Below, in pieces: positions 34,552 through 44,700 of a stretch of 64,000 bases of DNA (position 1 is its first letter; each line of letters starts with the position of its first letter). A program made the position numbers and the translations under genes. Source of the DNA: Tamaricihabitans halophyticus (GTDB lineage Bacteria > Actinomycetota > Actinomycetes > Mycobacteriales > Pseudonocardiaceae); the NCBI RefSeq assembly GCF_004340875.1, contig NZ_SLXQ01000006.1, positions 62,001 to 126,000 of the forward strand, read 5' to 3'. The notes beneath the pieces are model-generated. The model saw nothing but the letters and a program-made list of their open reading frames with translations, ran no database searches and was not told the origin of the DNA.

Positions 34552-35037
34552 ATGACCCTGGCCCCCGATGACCGCGTTGGCTTTCACGTCAAACGGGTCG
34601 AGCAGGAACTGATCGCGCTGAAGACGCTGGTGCTGAAGCCGAGCGGACTGACGGTTCCGCAGTACTCGGCGCTGGTCATGATTTCCCTGAACCCGGGGGC
34701 CACGGCAGCGGCGCTGGCCAGGTTCAACATGGTGACTCCGCAGACAATGGCCACGATCCTGACGAATCTCGCGGACAAGGGGCTGGTGGAGCGCAAGCCG
34801 GATCCGTACCACCTGAACTCGATTTCGGTGGAGCTGACCGACTACGGAAAGCAGATCCTCGCGACCGCGGACCAGGCGGCGGTATCTGTTGAGCGCACCC
34901 TCGGGGCGGCCTTCACCGACGAGGAACGTGAAACGCTGATCAGCCTGCTCGCGCGCTGCTCGGACACCCTGCACGCGCAGGCGGCGGAACACGACGGCGG
35001 CAACGCGGCGATGCGGCCCTATCGCGGATCCAATTGA
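34552..35037 (+). CDS. MarR-family transcriptional regulator
   Basis: A 161-residue winged-helix regulator: N-terminal dimerisation helices (GFHVKRVEQELIALKTLVLK), recognition region FNMVTPQTMATILTNLADKG and wing VERKPDPYHLNSISVELT. It is transcribed divergently from the molybdenum aldehyde oxidoreductase operon, with two short palindromes between them. It probably represses that operon until a phenolic or aldehyde ligand binds (inference from location). One conserved Cys lies in LLARCSDTLH, away from the sensor position of OhrR. Confidence 0.9.
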   Translation: MTLAPDDRVGFHVKRVEQELIALKTLVLKPSGLTVPQYSALVMISLNPGATAAALARFNMVTPQTMATILTNLADKGLVERKPDPYHLNSISVELTDYGKQILATADQAAVSVERTLGAAFTDEERETLISLLARCSDTLHAQAAEHDGGNAAMRPYRGSN

Positions 35038-35050
35038 CGTTCCGCGACAA

Positions 35051-35076
35051 ACCGCAAGATCCCTAAGAAATGCGGT
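35051..35076. repeat. 26-bp 3'-end palindromic repeat
   Basis: ACCGCAAGATCCC then TAAGAAATGCGGT, 13 bp after the marR stop. Confidence 0.88.
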
Positions 35077-35430
35077 AACGGACTGCGGCTGCCGCGCCCC
35101 TCACCAACGTCATCTCTTCAGACTGCGGTCACATGAGTAGCAGAATAGGGGCAGCCCGCTCAACCAGCCTGGGGGTCACCGGGAGCGGGCCGCCGCCATT
35201 AAGCGTAAGCAATACAGCGCCGTTTCGCCTCCCCCAGCGCCGATTTTTCCCGGAATGTTGTCCACGCAACATCTGAAGACTCGGTGAAGTCCTGTCTGAC
35301 CACAGTTGACAAGCGCCTGTCCGGGAACCGACCGAACCGACAGGAAGCGGCGAAATCGGCCGGTCAGGGTGGCTCACCAGGACCGGCGATGCTTACCCCT
35401 ATACACGCGGGCTACCTCTGATGAGGAAAG
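35077..35430. other. 354-bp non-coding region before the ABC-2 operon
   Basis: No convincing gene is present. It contains an inverted repeat ATGTTG-TCCACG-CAACAT (35255-35272) and AT-richer patches such as CATTAAGCGTAAGCAATAC. A TTGACA hexamer occurs at about 35308 without a clear -10 partner at standard spacing. The promoter of the ABC operon presumably lies here; the arms TGTTG/CAACA resemble half of the TGCAACAT operators but in reverse arrangement. Confidence 0.5.
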
Positions 35431-36687
35431 ATGACGCCTTCCAGACAGCAGAGTACGTCCGGAGGGACCGTGCACGACAGCAGCGGCCGCATCACGGTGC
35501 AGAACCTGTCCAAGACCTTTGGACAGATCCCCGCGGTGCAGAACCTGAGCTTTACCGTGGAGCCGGGCAGCGTCACCGGCTTCCTCGGGCCAAACGGCGC
35601 CGGTAAGACGACCACCCTGCGCATGCTTCTCGGCCTGGTACAGCCGACGGCGGGTGGGACGACGATCAACGGCCGGCCGTTCAACCAGCTGACCAATCCG
35701 GGACGAGTGGTCGGCGCCGTCCTCGAGGCGCAGAGTTTCCATCCGAAGCGGACCGCGCGTAATCACCTGCGCGTCTACACCGCCGCGATGGGCCTGCCGG
35801 ACCGGCGTGCCGACGAGGTCCTTGGGCTGGTCGGCCTCGCCGAAGCCGCGCACCGGGCCGCCGGCGGCTTCTCCATGGGTATGAAACAGCGCTTGGCGCT
35901 GGCGACGGCGCTGCTCGGCGACCCCCAGGTACTGGTACTCGACGAGCCGACCAACGGGCTCGACCCGGAAGGTATCGCCTGGCTGCGTACCTTCCTCCGG
36001 TCGTTCGCCAGCGGCGGGCGCACGGTGCTGATCTCCAGCCACCTGCTCGCCGAGGTCGAGCAGACCATCGACCAAGTGGTGATCATCAGCCGCGGCCAGA
36101 CGATGTACTACGGGCAGCTGGATGACCTGCGCAAGTCCCAGCAGACCCGGATCATCGTGCAACCCGCCGATGCCGGAGCACTGGTCACCGCCCTTCAGGA
36201 AGGCGGCATCACCGGTATCGAACCGACCCCGGACGGCAAGGTCGCGGTCACCGGTTCCTCCGTGCAGCAGATCGGGGATATCGCCGCCAAGGCGAGCATC
36301 GCGCTCTACGGCGTGCAGGAAGAGAAGGCCGACCTCGAGCAGCTGTTCTTCCGGTTGACCAGTGGCCAGTACGTCGGTCAGCTACCCGGTGTTCCCGGGC
36401 AGCAGCCGGCTACGCCGGGCCAGCAACCGGGCATGCCGCCGCAGGCACCCGGCATGCCCCCACAGGCAATGCCGCCGCAGGGAATGCCCCCACAGGGGAT
36501 GCCGCCGCAGGCACCTGGCACACCGCCGCAGGGCTATCCACCGCAGCAGCAGCCGCCGGCCGGTCCGCCGCAGCCCTACCAGCAGGGCCCCCCACCACCC
36601 GGATATCAACAGGGGCCACCGCCACCGGGGTACGACCAGCAACAACCCGGGCACGGTCAGCACGGCGGATGGGGAGGCCAGGCCTGA
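35431..36687 (+). CDS. ABC transporter ATP-binding protein with Pro/Gln-rich tail
   Basis: A 418-residue DrrA/CcmA-type ATPase: Walker A GPNGAGKT, signature FSMGMKQR, Walker B LVLDEPTNGLDPEG, and the His switch ISSHLLAEVEQ. A DrrA-like C-domain follows to about residue 310. The last ~105 residues are low complexity, built on PPQ/GMPPQ/GYQQGPPPPG repeats with no charged residues. Two starts are possible: ATG 35431 (GAGG 4 nt upstream) or GTG 35470 (GGAGGG 3-4 nt upstream). It overlaps its permease partner (TGATG). Confidence 0.93.
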   Translation: MTPSRQQSTSGGTVHDSSGRITVQNLSKTFGQIPAVQNLSFTVEPGSVTGFLGPNGAGKTTTLRMLLGLVQPTAGGTTINGRPFNQLTNPGRVVGAVLEAQSFHPKRTARNHLRVYTAAMGLPDRRADEVLGLVGLAEAAHRAAGGFSMGMKQRLALATALLGDPQVLVLDEPTNGLDPEGIAWLRTFLRSFASGGRTVLISSHLLAEVEQTIDQVVIISRGQTMYYGQLDDLRKSQQTRIIVQPADAGALVTALQEGGITGIEPTPDGKVAVTGSSVQQIGDIAAKASIALYGVQEEKADLEQLFFRLTSGQYVGQLPGVPGQQPATPGQQPGMPPQAPGMPPQAMPPQGMPPQGMPPQAPGTPPQGYPPQQQPPAGPPQPYQQGPPPPGYQQGPPPPGYDQQQPGHGQHGGWGGQA

Positions 36688-37589
36688 TGGGCAACTTGAT
36701 CAAAGCGGAGTTCCGCAAGGTGCTCACCACCAAGCTGTGGTGGGGCCTACTCATTCCAACGTTCGTGCTTTCCTTCGCGTGGTCGCTCGGTGTCGGCGCG
36801 CTGATCGACGACGTGTCCTCGAACGTCGCCGACGAGCCGATCCTGCGGCAGGTCGGACTGAACACCAGCGAGCTGCCCTGGGCGATCTTCGCGCTCACCC
36901 GGTCGATCAACATCGCGATGATCTTCCCGATGATCTTCGGCGCGCTCGGCCTGGCAACCGAGCTACACCGGAAGACCATCACCACCAGTTTCCTGACCGC
37001 ATCCAGCCGGTCCGCGCTGCTGACGGCAAAGGCGATCACCTACGCGCTCTGGGGCGCGATCTTCGGCCTGGTCATCACGCTGAGCGCGAGCCTCGGCACG
37101 GTGCTGGCGGCGGACAGCAGCATCCTGCCCGGCTTCGGTGACTGGCTGCTGATCGTGCTGGCCGGCCTCATCGCCGCGGTCCTCTGGACACTGCTTGGCC
37201 TCGGCGTGGGCGCCTTGATCGGCGCGCCGGTCGGCACCCTGGTACTACTGCTGATCTACGCGCTGATCATCGGCCCGATCGCCGAACTCGTGATCACGGG
37301 TATCTCCGAGGGCGGTATCTGGGCTGGCCTGATGCCCAACGGCGCGGGTAACGGATTGACCGGGTCAACCGCGGGTCAGGTCATCGTGGATACGGTGCGC
37401 ACCGCGATCGAGAACGCGAACGTGATGGTCAACGAAAGCGCCGTCGACGCATTGGAGGTCGCGCTGCGGATCGCGGCCGGCGCTCCGGGCGCGATGGTCT
37501 GGTGGGCGAGCGGGCTGGTCTTCCTCGCCTGGTCGTTGGCGCTGTTCGGCGCCGGCATGCTGCGCAACCAGAAGCGCGACATCACCTGA
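36687..37589 (+). CDS. ABC-2 type transporter permease
   Basis: A 300-residue membrane protein with about six helices: SFAWSLGVGALI, IAMIFPMIFGALGLATEL, AITYALWGAIFGLVITLSAS, WLLIVLAGLIAAVLWTLLGL, LVLLLIYALIIGPIAEL and ASGLVFLAWSLALFGAGML. The fold is that of DrrB/NatB-type exporters. The ATG overlaps the ATPase stop. It forms an efflux transporter with the upstream ATPase; whether it moves a drug, lipid or ion is not evident. Followed by a 26-bp repeat 3 bp beyond the stop. Confidence 0.9.
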   Translation: MGNLIKAEFRKVLTTKLWWGLLIPTFVLSFAWSLGVGALIDDVSSNVADEPILRQVGLNTSELPWAIFALTRSINIAMIFPMIFGALGLATELHRKTITTSFLTASSRSALLTAKAITYALWGAIFGLVITLSASLGTVLAADSSILPGFGDWLLIVLAGLIAAVLWTLLGLGVGALIGAPVGTLVLLLIYALIIGPIAELVITGISEGGIWAGLMPNGAGNGLTGSTAGQVIVDTVRTAIENANVMVNESAVDALEVALRIAAGAPGAMVWWASGLVFLAWSLALFGAGMLRNQKRDIT

Positions 37590-37592
37590 CAT

Positions 37593-37618
37593 ACCGCGTT
37601 CTTCAGTGATCTTGCGGT
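37593..37618. repeat. 26-bp 3'-end palindromic repeat
   Basis: ACCGCGTTCTTCAGTGAT then CTTGCGGT, 3 bp after the permease stop and upstream of the next gene on the same strand. Confidence 0.88.
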
Positions 37619-37666
37619 AAGTCCAGGGCTCGGAAGGTTGTCGGGCGGTACGCATAACCTGGGTGG

Positions 37667-40600
37667 GTGCCCGAATCCACCACGCTGCTGCCCGACAACC
37701 CCACCACGCACCAACCAGCAGCCGAGGCGACCGAGCGGTCGGGCTGGATTCGGCGACTGGCCAGGGCCTGCTGGCAACACCCGAAACTGGTGTTCGCCGC
37801 CTTCGGTGGCTCGGTCATCGCGGTCGGCCTGCAGGCGCTCAGCCCGCTGCTCGTCAAGTTCGCGGTCGATGACGCGGTAGCTGGCCACACGCACCGGCTC
37901 GCGCTGCTGGTCGCCGGGCTGATCGCGATGGAGCTGATCAGCTTCGGCACCGCCTTCCTCCGCCGCTACACCGCGGGCAAGCTCGCCCTCGGCGTGCAAC
38001 ACGACCTGCGCCAGCGGGTGTTCGGCGCGGTGCAGCGACTGGACGGCGGCAACCAGGACGCGCTGCGCACCGGCCAGGTGGTCTCCCGATCGATTTCCGA
38101 TCTCCAGCTCGTCCAATCACTGCTGGCGATGATCCCGCTTTCCGCGGGCAATATCGTGTTCGCCGCGATCGCCTTCATCGCCATGCTCTGGCTTTCGCCA
38201 CTGCTGACCCTGGTCGTCCTGATCACCGTGCCGGCCGTGGCGGTGATCGCGGCGCGGGTTCGCCGCACCCTGTTCCCCGCGACCTGGTCTGCCCAGCAGC
38301 GCGCCGCGGATCTCGCCCAGCACGTCGAGGAAACCGTCACCGGCGTGCGGGTGGTCAAAGGCTTCGGCCAGGAAGCGCGCGAGGTCGGCACCCTGGAAAG
38401 CGCCGCGCGCCGGCTGTTCGCCGAACGGATGCGGGCCGCCTCGCTGAGCGCTTCCCCTACCGCGCTGCTCGCCGCGATACCCGCGGCCGGACAGGTCGGC
38501 GTGCTCGCCTTCGGTGGTTTCCTCGCGCTGCACGGCCAGATCAGCATCGGCACCTTCCTGGCCTTCGCCACCTACCTTGCCGGGCTGATCGGCCCCGCCA
38601 GGATGCTCGCCGGCCTGCTGATCAGCGGCCAGCTCACCCGCGCAGGGGTGGAGCGGGTGTACGAGCTGATCGACTCCCAGCCGGAGGTGACCGACCGGCC
38701 GGACGCCCGCGAACTTCCCGATGGCCCCTTGGACGTCCGGCTGGATGGGGTTCGCTTCGGCTATACCCGCAGCGAACCGGTGCTCGACGGGGTGTCGCTG
38801 CACGTCCGGACCGGCGAGACGGTCGCCCTCGTCGGTGGATCGGGCTCGGGTAAATCCACCGTGTCCCTGCTGCTGCCCCGGTTCTACGACGTCCACGCCG
38901 GCGCGCTGCAGGTCGGCGGGATCGATGTGCGCGAGTTGCGCAAACAATCGCTGCGTCAAGCGGTGGGCGTGGTCTTCGAGGAAGCCTTCCTGTTCTCCAA
39001 TACGGTGCGGGAGAACATCGCCTACGGCAAACCAGACGCCACCGAGACGGAGATCATCGCGGCGGCCACGGCCGCCGAGGCGCACGAGTTCATCAGCGCG
39101 CTGCCGGACGGCTACGACACGGTCGTCGGCGAGCGGGGCCTCACCCTTTCCGGCGGCCAGCGCCAGCGGGTGGCACTGGCCCGCGCCCTGCTGACTGATC
39201 CACGGATCCTGGTGCTGGACGACGCGACCTCAGCGGTGGACACCGCCACCGAGGCGGCGATCCACGACACGCTGCGCGCGGTCACCGCGCGGCGCACCAC
39301 CCTGCTGATCGCGCATCGCCGGTCCAGTCTCATGCTCGCCGACCGGATCGCGGTGCTGGATGCCGGCCAGCTGATCGACGTCGGCACACACGAGGAGCTC
39401 ACCGCGCGCTGTGGGCCCTACCGCGAACTGCTCGACGGTGAACTGGATACGGCCGAACCAGCCGAGCCGCGGAACGAACCAGCACGCGAGCGCGAGCTGT
39501 GGCCGGCCCCGGAAACACCACAGGCGACTACCCGCACCGCCACACCCCAGTCGGGCGGGCACGGCAGTGCCTCGCCGGCCGGCGGGATGCCGGCAACCCC
39601 GGAACTGCTCGCCAGGGTCGAAGCGCTACCGGCGGCCACCGAACAGCCACGGCTGCCTGGCGTCGATCCGACCGCGCCGGATCCCGGTTTCCGATTCCGT
39701 CGGCTGCTGCATCCGGTTCGCTGGATGCTGCCCTTACTCGGGCTGATCATCGCGGCGGAGACGGTGATGAGTATGGGGCTACCCGCGCTCATCCAGCGCG
39801 GTATCGACGACGGCGTGCTTGCCGAGCAAACCGGGCCACTGTGGACGGTCGCGCTGGTAGGCGCGGTGCTGGTGCTGCTCGGTGGGGTCGCCTCCGGGCT
39901 GAACGTGGTGTTCGCCGCGCGGATCGGCGAACGGCTGCTCTACCTGCTGCGCGTGCGCAGCTACGCGCATCTGCAACGGCTCGGGCTCGACTACTACGAG
40001 CGGGAGATGGCCGGCCGGATCATGACCCGGATGACCACCGATGTGGACGCGCTGTCGTCTTTCTTGCAGACCGGGCTGGTCAACGCGGTATTCAGCTTGC
40101 TGACCATCGCCGGTATCACGGTCGCGCTGGTGGTCACCGACGCCGAGCTCGCGGCCTACGCGCTGGCCGTGCTGCCAGTGCTCATCGTGGCGACGCTGAT
40201 CTTCCGCAGACTGTCCTCGCGTGCCTATACCGAGGCCCGCGAACGGGTCAGCGCGGTGAACGCGGATATGCAGGAGAACGTCTCCGGGCTGCGGGTTTCC
40301 CAGGCCTACACCTCGGAAGGGCGCGCTGCGCGGGAGTTCGAGCGGCGCAGCGATGCCTATCGGCGCTCCCGAATCCGCGCGCAGCGCTATATCGCCACCT
40401 ACTTCCCGTTCGTCTCGTTGCTTTCCGGGCTGAGTCGTGTCGTGGTGTTGCTGATCGGCGCGCGCCAGGTAGCAACCGGCGAGCTCAGCCCTGGCGTGCT
40501 GCTCGCCTTCCTGCTCTACCTGGGCATGTTCTTCTCGCCGGTGCAGCAGCTGTCCACGGTCTTCGACGGCTATCAGCAGGCAAGGGTCGGGCTACGCCGG

Positions 40601-41422
40601 ATCGGTGAGTTGCTGCGCACGCCGAGTTCGGTGCCGGAACCGGCCGAGGCGGTCCAGCCGCCAACCCGGTTGCGCGGCGAGGTCGAGTTGCGTGCGCTGA
40701 GTTTCCAGTACCCGGACACCGAGCAGCCGGCCGTCACCGATGTCTCGCTGCACGTGCCGGCCGGCGAAACCGTCGCGCTGGTCGGCGCGACCGGCGCGGG
40801 CAAGTCCACGGTGATCAAACTGCTCGCGCGGTTCTACGACGCCTCGGCCGGCAAGGTCCTGATCGACGGCGTGGACGTGCGCGCCTACGACCTCGGTGCG
40901 TTGCACCGGCGGCTGGGCATCGTGCCGCAGGAGGCGCATCTGTTCAGTGGGGAGCTCGCGGACAACGTCCGCTACGGCCGGCCGGAGGCCAGTGACGCGG
41001 AGGTCGAACACGCGGTGCGGGCGGTTGGCGCCTTGCCAATGGTGCGGGCCCTGCCGCGCGGCTTCCGGCAGCAGGTCGGCGAGCGCGGGCAGAGCCTTTC
41101 CGCCGGCCAGCGCCAGCTGATCGCATTGGCAAGGGCGGAGCTGGTCGACCCCGCGGTGTTGCTGCTCGACGAGGCGACCGCCGCGCTGGATCCGGCCACC
41201 GAAGCGACCGTGCTCGCCGCGAGTGAACACCTCAGCCAGCGGCGTACCACGTTCGTGGTAGCCCATCGGCTGGCCACCGCGGCGCGCGCGGACCGGATCG
41301 TGGTGCTGCACGACGGGCGGATCGTAGAACAAGGTACGCATACCGAACTACTCCATGTGGGTGGTTACTACGCGCGGTTGTGGCAACACGGGGCGGCAGA
41401 AGAACCCGCCAACGCATCCTGA
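37667..41422 (+). CDS. Fused ABC exporter (TMD-NBD-TMD-NBD), Rv0194-like
   Basis: A 1251-residue single-chain type IV exporter. Half one: six helices to about residue 320, then NBD1 with GGSGSGKST (about 390), LSGGQRQR and LVLDDATSAVD (about 515). A 120-residue Pro/Ala-rich linker follows. Half two: six helices (about 685-960), then NBD2 with GATGAGKST (about 1040), LSAGQRQL (1143) and LLLDEATAALD (1165). NBD1 has Asp for the catalytic Glu after Walker B, and NBD2 has an altered LSGGQ, so only one ATP site should be fully active. It resembles the mycobacterial multidrug exporter Rv0194. Confidence 0.94.
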   Translation: MPESTTLLPDNPTTHQPAAEATERSGWIRRLARACWQHPKLVFAAFGGSVIAVGLQALSPLLVKFAVDDAVAGHTHRLALLVAGLIAMELISFGTAFLRRYTAGKLALGVQHDLRQRVFGAVQRLDGGNQDALRTGQVVSRSISDLQLVQSLLAMIPLSAGNIVFAAIAFIAMLWLSPLLTLVVLITVPAVAVIAARVRRTLFPATWSAQQRAADLAQHVEETVTGVRVVKGFGQEAREVGTLESAARRLFAERMRAASLSASPTALLAAIPAAGQVGVLAFGGFLALHGQISIGTFLAFATYLAGLIGPARMLAGLLISGQLTRAGVERVYELIDSQPEVTDRPDARELPDGPLDVRLDGVRFGYTRSEPVLDGVSLHVRTGETVALVGGSGSGKSTVSLLLPRFYDVHAGALQVGGIDVRELRKQSLRQAVGVVFEEAFLFSNTVRENIAYGKPDATETEIIAAATAAEAHEFISALPDGYDTVVGERGLTLSGGQRQRVALARALLTDPRILVLDDATSAVDTATEAAIHDTLRAVTARRTTLLIAHRRSSLMLADRIAVLDAGQLIDVGTHEELTARCGPYRELLDGELDTAEPAEPRNEPARERELWPAPETPQATTRTATPQSGGHGSASPAGGMPATPELLARVEALPAATEQPRLPGVDPTAPDPGFRFRRLLHPVRWMLPLLGLIIAAETVMSMGLPALIQRGIDDGVLAEQTGPLWTVALVGAVLVLLGGVASGLNVVFAARIGERLLYLLRVRSYAHLQRLGLDYYEREMAGRIMTRMTTDVDALSSFLQTGLVNAVFSLLTIAGITVALVVTDAELAAYALAVLPVLIVATLIFRRLSSRAYTEARERVSAVNADMQENVSGLRVSQAYTSEGRAAREFERRSDAYRRSRIRAQRYIATYFPFVSLLSGLSRVVVLLIGARQVATGELSPGVLLAFLLYLGMFFSPVQQLSTVFDGYQQARVGLRRIGELLRTPSSVPEPAEAVQPPTRLRGEVELRALSFQYPDTEQPAVTDVSLHVPAGETVALVGATGAGKSTVIKLLARFYDASAGKVLIDGVDVRAYDLGALHRRLGIVPQEAHLFSGELADNVRYGRPEASDAEVEHAVRAVGALPMVRALPRGFRQQVGERGQSLSAGQRQLIALARAELVDPAVLLLDEATAALDPATEATVLAASEHLSQRRTTFVVAHRLATAARADRIVVLHDGRIVEQGTHTELLHVGGYYARLWQHGAAEEPANAS

Positions 41423-41435
41423 ACCGCGCCCGGCG

Positions 41436-41461
41436 ACCGCAAGATCCCTAAAGATCGCGGT
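41436..41461. repeat. 26-bp 3'-end palindromic repeat, first of a pair
   Basis: ACCGCAAGATCCC then TAAAGATCGCGGT, 13 bp after the exporter stop; one of the best-matching copies. Confidence 0.9.
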
Positions 41462-41479
41462 CTCACGGGATGCGGCCGT

Positions 41480-41505
41480 ACCGCAAGATGCCTAAAGAAC
41501 GCGGT
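41480..41505. repeat. 26-bp 3'-end palindromic repeat, second of a pair
   Basis: ACCGCAAGATGCC then TAAAGAACGCGGT, same orientation as the copy 44 bp upstream. Confidence 0.9.
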
Positions 41506-41704
41506 CACTGGGCGTGGGCCGCCCGACCCCTCGTTGTCGTTTTCTGTCCAGAACACGACTCGAGAGTGCTGGCGAAATCGATTCAGTGATCGATCAACCC
41601 GATGAGCTTGCCCACCGGAACCGAGTTGTCTCACACAGGCGGAAGCGGGAAAGCTAGCCTGGTATCGAGTCTGTTCCAGTCAAGATCGAGATAGATAGAG
41701 GCGA

Positions 41705-44700
41705 GTGCCCGCCGTGTCCAGCAGCCCTGCGTCACAATTCGGCCCCAACGAATGGCTCGTCGAGGAGATGTACGAGAAGTTCCTCGCGGATCCGTCATCG
41801 GTGGATTCCGCTTGGCACGAGTTCTTCGCTGACTATCAGCCGACGCAGCAGACCGACGATTCCCGCAACGGCCAGCGTGCCGCGCAGCGCTCGAGCGCGC
41901 CGGCCGCCGGGGCAGCGGCTGGGCAGGCAAGTGCCGCGCCGAAGCCGGAGACGGCCAAACCCGCTGCCGCTCAGCCGGCCGCACCGGCGGCACGGCCCAA
42001 GCCGGCAAGTACGCCGGCGCCGAGCCAGCAGACCGCGGGCAGTGCCCCCGCTAGCGCTCCCGCGAAGAGTGCTCCAGCGAAAGCACCGGCACCGGCTGCG
42101 GGCGCGGCCAAGCCGGCCGCGGCACCGAAGTCCGGCGCCGCTGACAAGTCCGGTGCCGATGAGCCAACCGGTCCGGAGCAGAAGCCACTGCGCGGCGCCG
42201 CGGCGGCGATCGCGAAGAACATGGATGCTTCGCTGACCGTGCCCACCGCGACCAGCGTGCGCGCGGTACCCGCGAAGTTGATGGCCGACAACCGGATCGT
42301 CATCAACAACCACCTCAAGCGCACTCGCGGCGGCAAGGTCTCGTTCACCCATCTGATCGGCTACGCGCTGGTGCGCGCGCTGCGCGATTTCCCGAATATG
42401 AACCGGCATTACCAGCTGGTCGACGGGAAGCCGAACGCGGTGACGCCGGAGCACGTGAATCTGGGCATCGCGATCGACCAGAAGGGCAAGGACGGGTCCC
42501 GCTCGCTGGTCGTGGCCGCCATCAAGAAGTGCGAGAACATGACGTTCCTGCAGTTCTGGCAGGCCTATGAGGACATCATCCGCAAGGCCCGTGGCGGCTC
42601 GCTGACCATGGAGGACTTCACCGGAACCACCATCTCGCTGACCAACCCCGGCGGTATCGGCACCAACCACTCGGTGCCGCGCCTGCAGCAGGCGCAGGGC
42701 GCCATCATCGGGGTCGGTGCGATGGAGTACCCGGCACATTTCCAGGGCACCAGTGAGAAGGCGCTGGTCGAAATGGGCGTCAGCAAGATCATGACGCTGA
42801 CGTCCACCTATGACCACCGGATCATTCAGGGCGCGGAATCCGGCGAGTTCCTCAAGCGCATCCACGGTTTGCTGCTCGGTGAGGACCGGTTCTACGACGA
42901 CATCTTCACCTCGCTCCGGCTGCCGTACGAGCCGGTGCGCTGGGTTACCGATATCCCGGAAGGCGCGCTGGACAAGACCGCGCGGGTTATCGAGCTGATC
43001 GAGGCCTACCGGATGCGCGGCCACCTGATGGCCGATACCGATCCGCTGAACTACCGGCAGCGCCGGCATGAGGATCTGGACGTGCTCTCGCACGGGCTGA
43101 CCCTGTGGGACCTGGACCGCGACTTCGCGGTTGGCGGGTTCGCCGGCCAGGAGCAGATGAAGCTGCGCGATGTACTCGGCGTGCTGCGCGATTCGTACTG
43201 CCGCACGGTGGGTACCGAGTACACGCATATTCTCGATCCGGAGGAACGGCGCTGGCTGCAGGATCGGGTCGAGGTGCCGCACGCGAAGCCGGACCCCTCG
43301 GTGCAGAAGTACATTCTGTCCAAGCTGAACGCGGCCGAGGCGTTCGAAACCTTCCTGCAGACCAAGTACGTCGGGCAGAAGCGTTTCTCGCTCGAAGGTG
43401 GCGAGACGGTGATCGCGCTGCTGGACGCGGTGCTGGACAAGGCTGCCGAGCACGAGCTGGACGAGGTCGTGATCGGGATGCCGCACCGTGGACGGCTGAA
43501 CGTGCTCGCGAACATCGTGGGCAAGCCGATCTCGCAGATCTTCCAGGAGTTCGAGGGCAACCTGGACCCTGGCCAGGCGCACGGTTCTGGCGACGTCAAG
43601 TACCACCTCGGTGCCGAGGGCAAGTACTTCCGGATGTTCGGCGACGGCGAGACGAAGGTGACGCTGACCGCGAATCCTTCGCATCTGGAGGCCGTGGACC
43701 CGGTGCTGGAAGGCATCGTGCGCGCCAAGCAGGACATGCTGGACAAGGGCCAGGAAGGCTTCACCGTGCTGCCCGTGCTGCTGCACGGGGACGCGGCCTT
43801 CGCCGGCCAGGGCGTGGTCGCCGAAACGCTGAACTTGGCGCTGCTGCGGGGTTACCGGACCGGCGGCACGGTGCACGTGATCATCAACAACCAGGTCGGC
43901 TTCACCACCGCGCCGGAACATTCGCGTTCCTCGCAGTACGCCACCGATGTGGCGAAGATGATCCAGGCTCCGGTGTTCCACGTGAACGCGGACGACCCGG
44001 AGGCCTGCCACTGGGTCGCGCAGCTGGCGATGGAGTACCGGCAGACGTTCAACAAGGACGTCGTGATCGACATGATCTGCTACCGCAGGCGCGGGCACAA
44101 CGAGGGCGATGATCCCTCGATGACACAGCCGGCGATGTACGACATCATCGACGCCAAGCGCAGTGTGCGGAAGACCTACACCGAGGCCCTGATCGGCCGT
44201 GGGGACATCTCCGTGGAAGAGGCGGAGAAGGCGCTGCGGGACTTCTCCAGCCAGCTGGAGCACGTGTTCAACGAGGTGCGCGAGCTGGAGAAGCATCCGC
44301 CGCGGATCAGCCCCTCGGTGGAGCAGGAGCAGCAGGTGCCGGCCAAGGTGCCGACGGCGATCAGCCAGCAGACGATCGAGCTCATCGCGGACGCGCATGT
44401 GAACGTCCCCGAGGGCTTCACCATCCACCCCAGGGTCAAGCCGGTCGTCGATCGGCGCGCCAAGATGGCCCGCGAGGGCAACATCGACTGGGCTTTCGGT
44501 GAGCTGCTCGCGTTCGGTTCCCTCGCGCTGGACGGCAAGCTGGTCCGGTTGGCAGGGCAGGACTCTCGGCGCGGCACGTTCACCCAGCGGCATTCGGTGC
44601 TGATCGACCGCAAGACCAGCACCGAGTACACCCCGCTGCAGAGCCTCGCGCCCGACCAGGGCCGGTTTCTCGCCTACGACTCGGCGCTGTCCGAGTACGC

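Noticed and set aside
35129-35377. 82-codon minus-strand ORF before the ABC-2 operon
   Set aside because: No ribosome site, no domain, unusual composition; treated as intergenic.
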